The notes under the pieces are model-generated. The model ran no database searches and was not told the DNA's origin. It saw nothing but the letters and a program-made list of their open reading frames with translations. Source: Arenicella chitinivorans (GTDB lineage Bacteria; Pseudomonadota; Gammaproteobacteria; Arenicellales; Arenicellaceae). Taken from it: DNA of 64,000 nt. The translations under genes and the position numbers were made by a program. Below, one piece after another: positions 62,828 to 64,000 of the stretch; the stretch's first letter is position 1, and the number at the start of each line of letters is the position of its first letter. The DNA lies in contig NZ_BMXA01000001.1 in the NCBI RefSeq assembly GCF_014651515.1, positions 1 to 64,000 on the forward strand. The letters run 5' to 3'.

Positions 62828-64000
<1,173 letters not shown>

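Overview
The window looks like chromosomal DNA of a free-living, probably marine, gammaproteobacterium of moderate GC. The signs are a PilU twitching ATPase, LysR, AraC and PadR regulators, a Bcr/CflA-type MFS exporter, an apolipoprotein N-acyltransferase-like protein, a periplasmic-type KatG and many Sec-exported proteins. A lineage near Arenicella is possible but is only an impression. No rRNA, tRNA, CRISPR array, prophage or transposase gene was recognised.

Layout. Positions 1-3.6 kb are repeat-rich: two small secreted proteins, several copies of a GGACACCCATCATA motif, and a LysR remnant that has lost its DNA-binding domain. Its intact paralogue lies at 9.4 kb. 3.6-15.1 kb holds divergent DJ-1/PfpI genes (one fused to an AraC domain), a DUF4375-like protein, an outer-membrane barrel, a methyltransferase, a membrane-anchored AraC regulator, a GT-C glycosyltransferase and a Cys-rich secreted protein. 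15.3-21.4 kb carries pilU and a lipoprotein / histidine kinase / double-receiver regulator operon. 21.7-23.9 kb is a PadR / HAAS-like / PPP-type phosphatase operon.

24.0-31.2 kb is a compact biosynthetic operon on the minus strand: AurF-like diiron oxygenase, carrier protein, thioester reductase fused to an alpha/beta hydrolase, DltA-like adenylation enzyme and RND exporter. It is a plausible small-molecule pathway in which an amino acid is activated, loaded, N-oxidised, released reductively and exported. The same activities occur fused in the diazeniumdiolate-type (pvf/mgo/ham) systems.

32-38.5 kb has an M20 amidohydrolase, an MFS exporter, a TonB-like protein, an acetylxylan-esterase-like hydrolase and a sugar-isomerase-like protein. 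38.6-40.4 kb is a minimal lasso-peptide-like locus: a 39-residue precursor followed 12 nt later by an asparagine-synthetase-like cyclase, with no leader peptidase or leader-binding (RRE) gene nearby. 40.7-48.2 kb encodes large secreted proteins, including a metzincin-like protein and a gingipain-type C25 peptidase. 48-62.8 kb is a mixed set: PhyH dioxygenase, EF-hand Cys-rich protein, Lnt-like enzyme, PQQ sugar dehydrogenase, gluzincin-like peptidase, DegV, JmjC-like cupin, Sel1, NADAR, MAPEG and LysR proteins. A katG gene runs off the right edge.

A dispersed palindromic repeat occurs in at least nine intergenic spaces between 0.1 and 24 kb. Each full copy pairs an AGATTGCCACG...AATGACG half with a CGTCAT...GAAGAATCT half. 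I saw no copies to the right of 24 kb.
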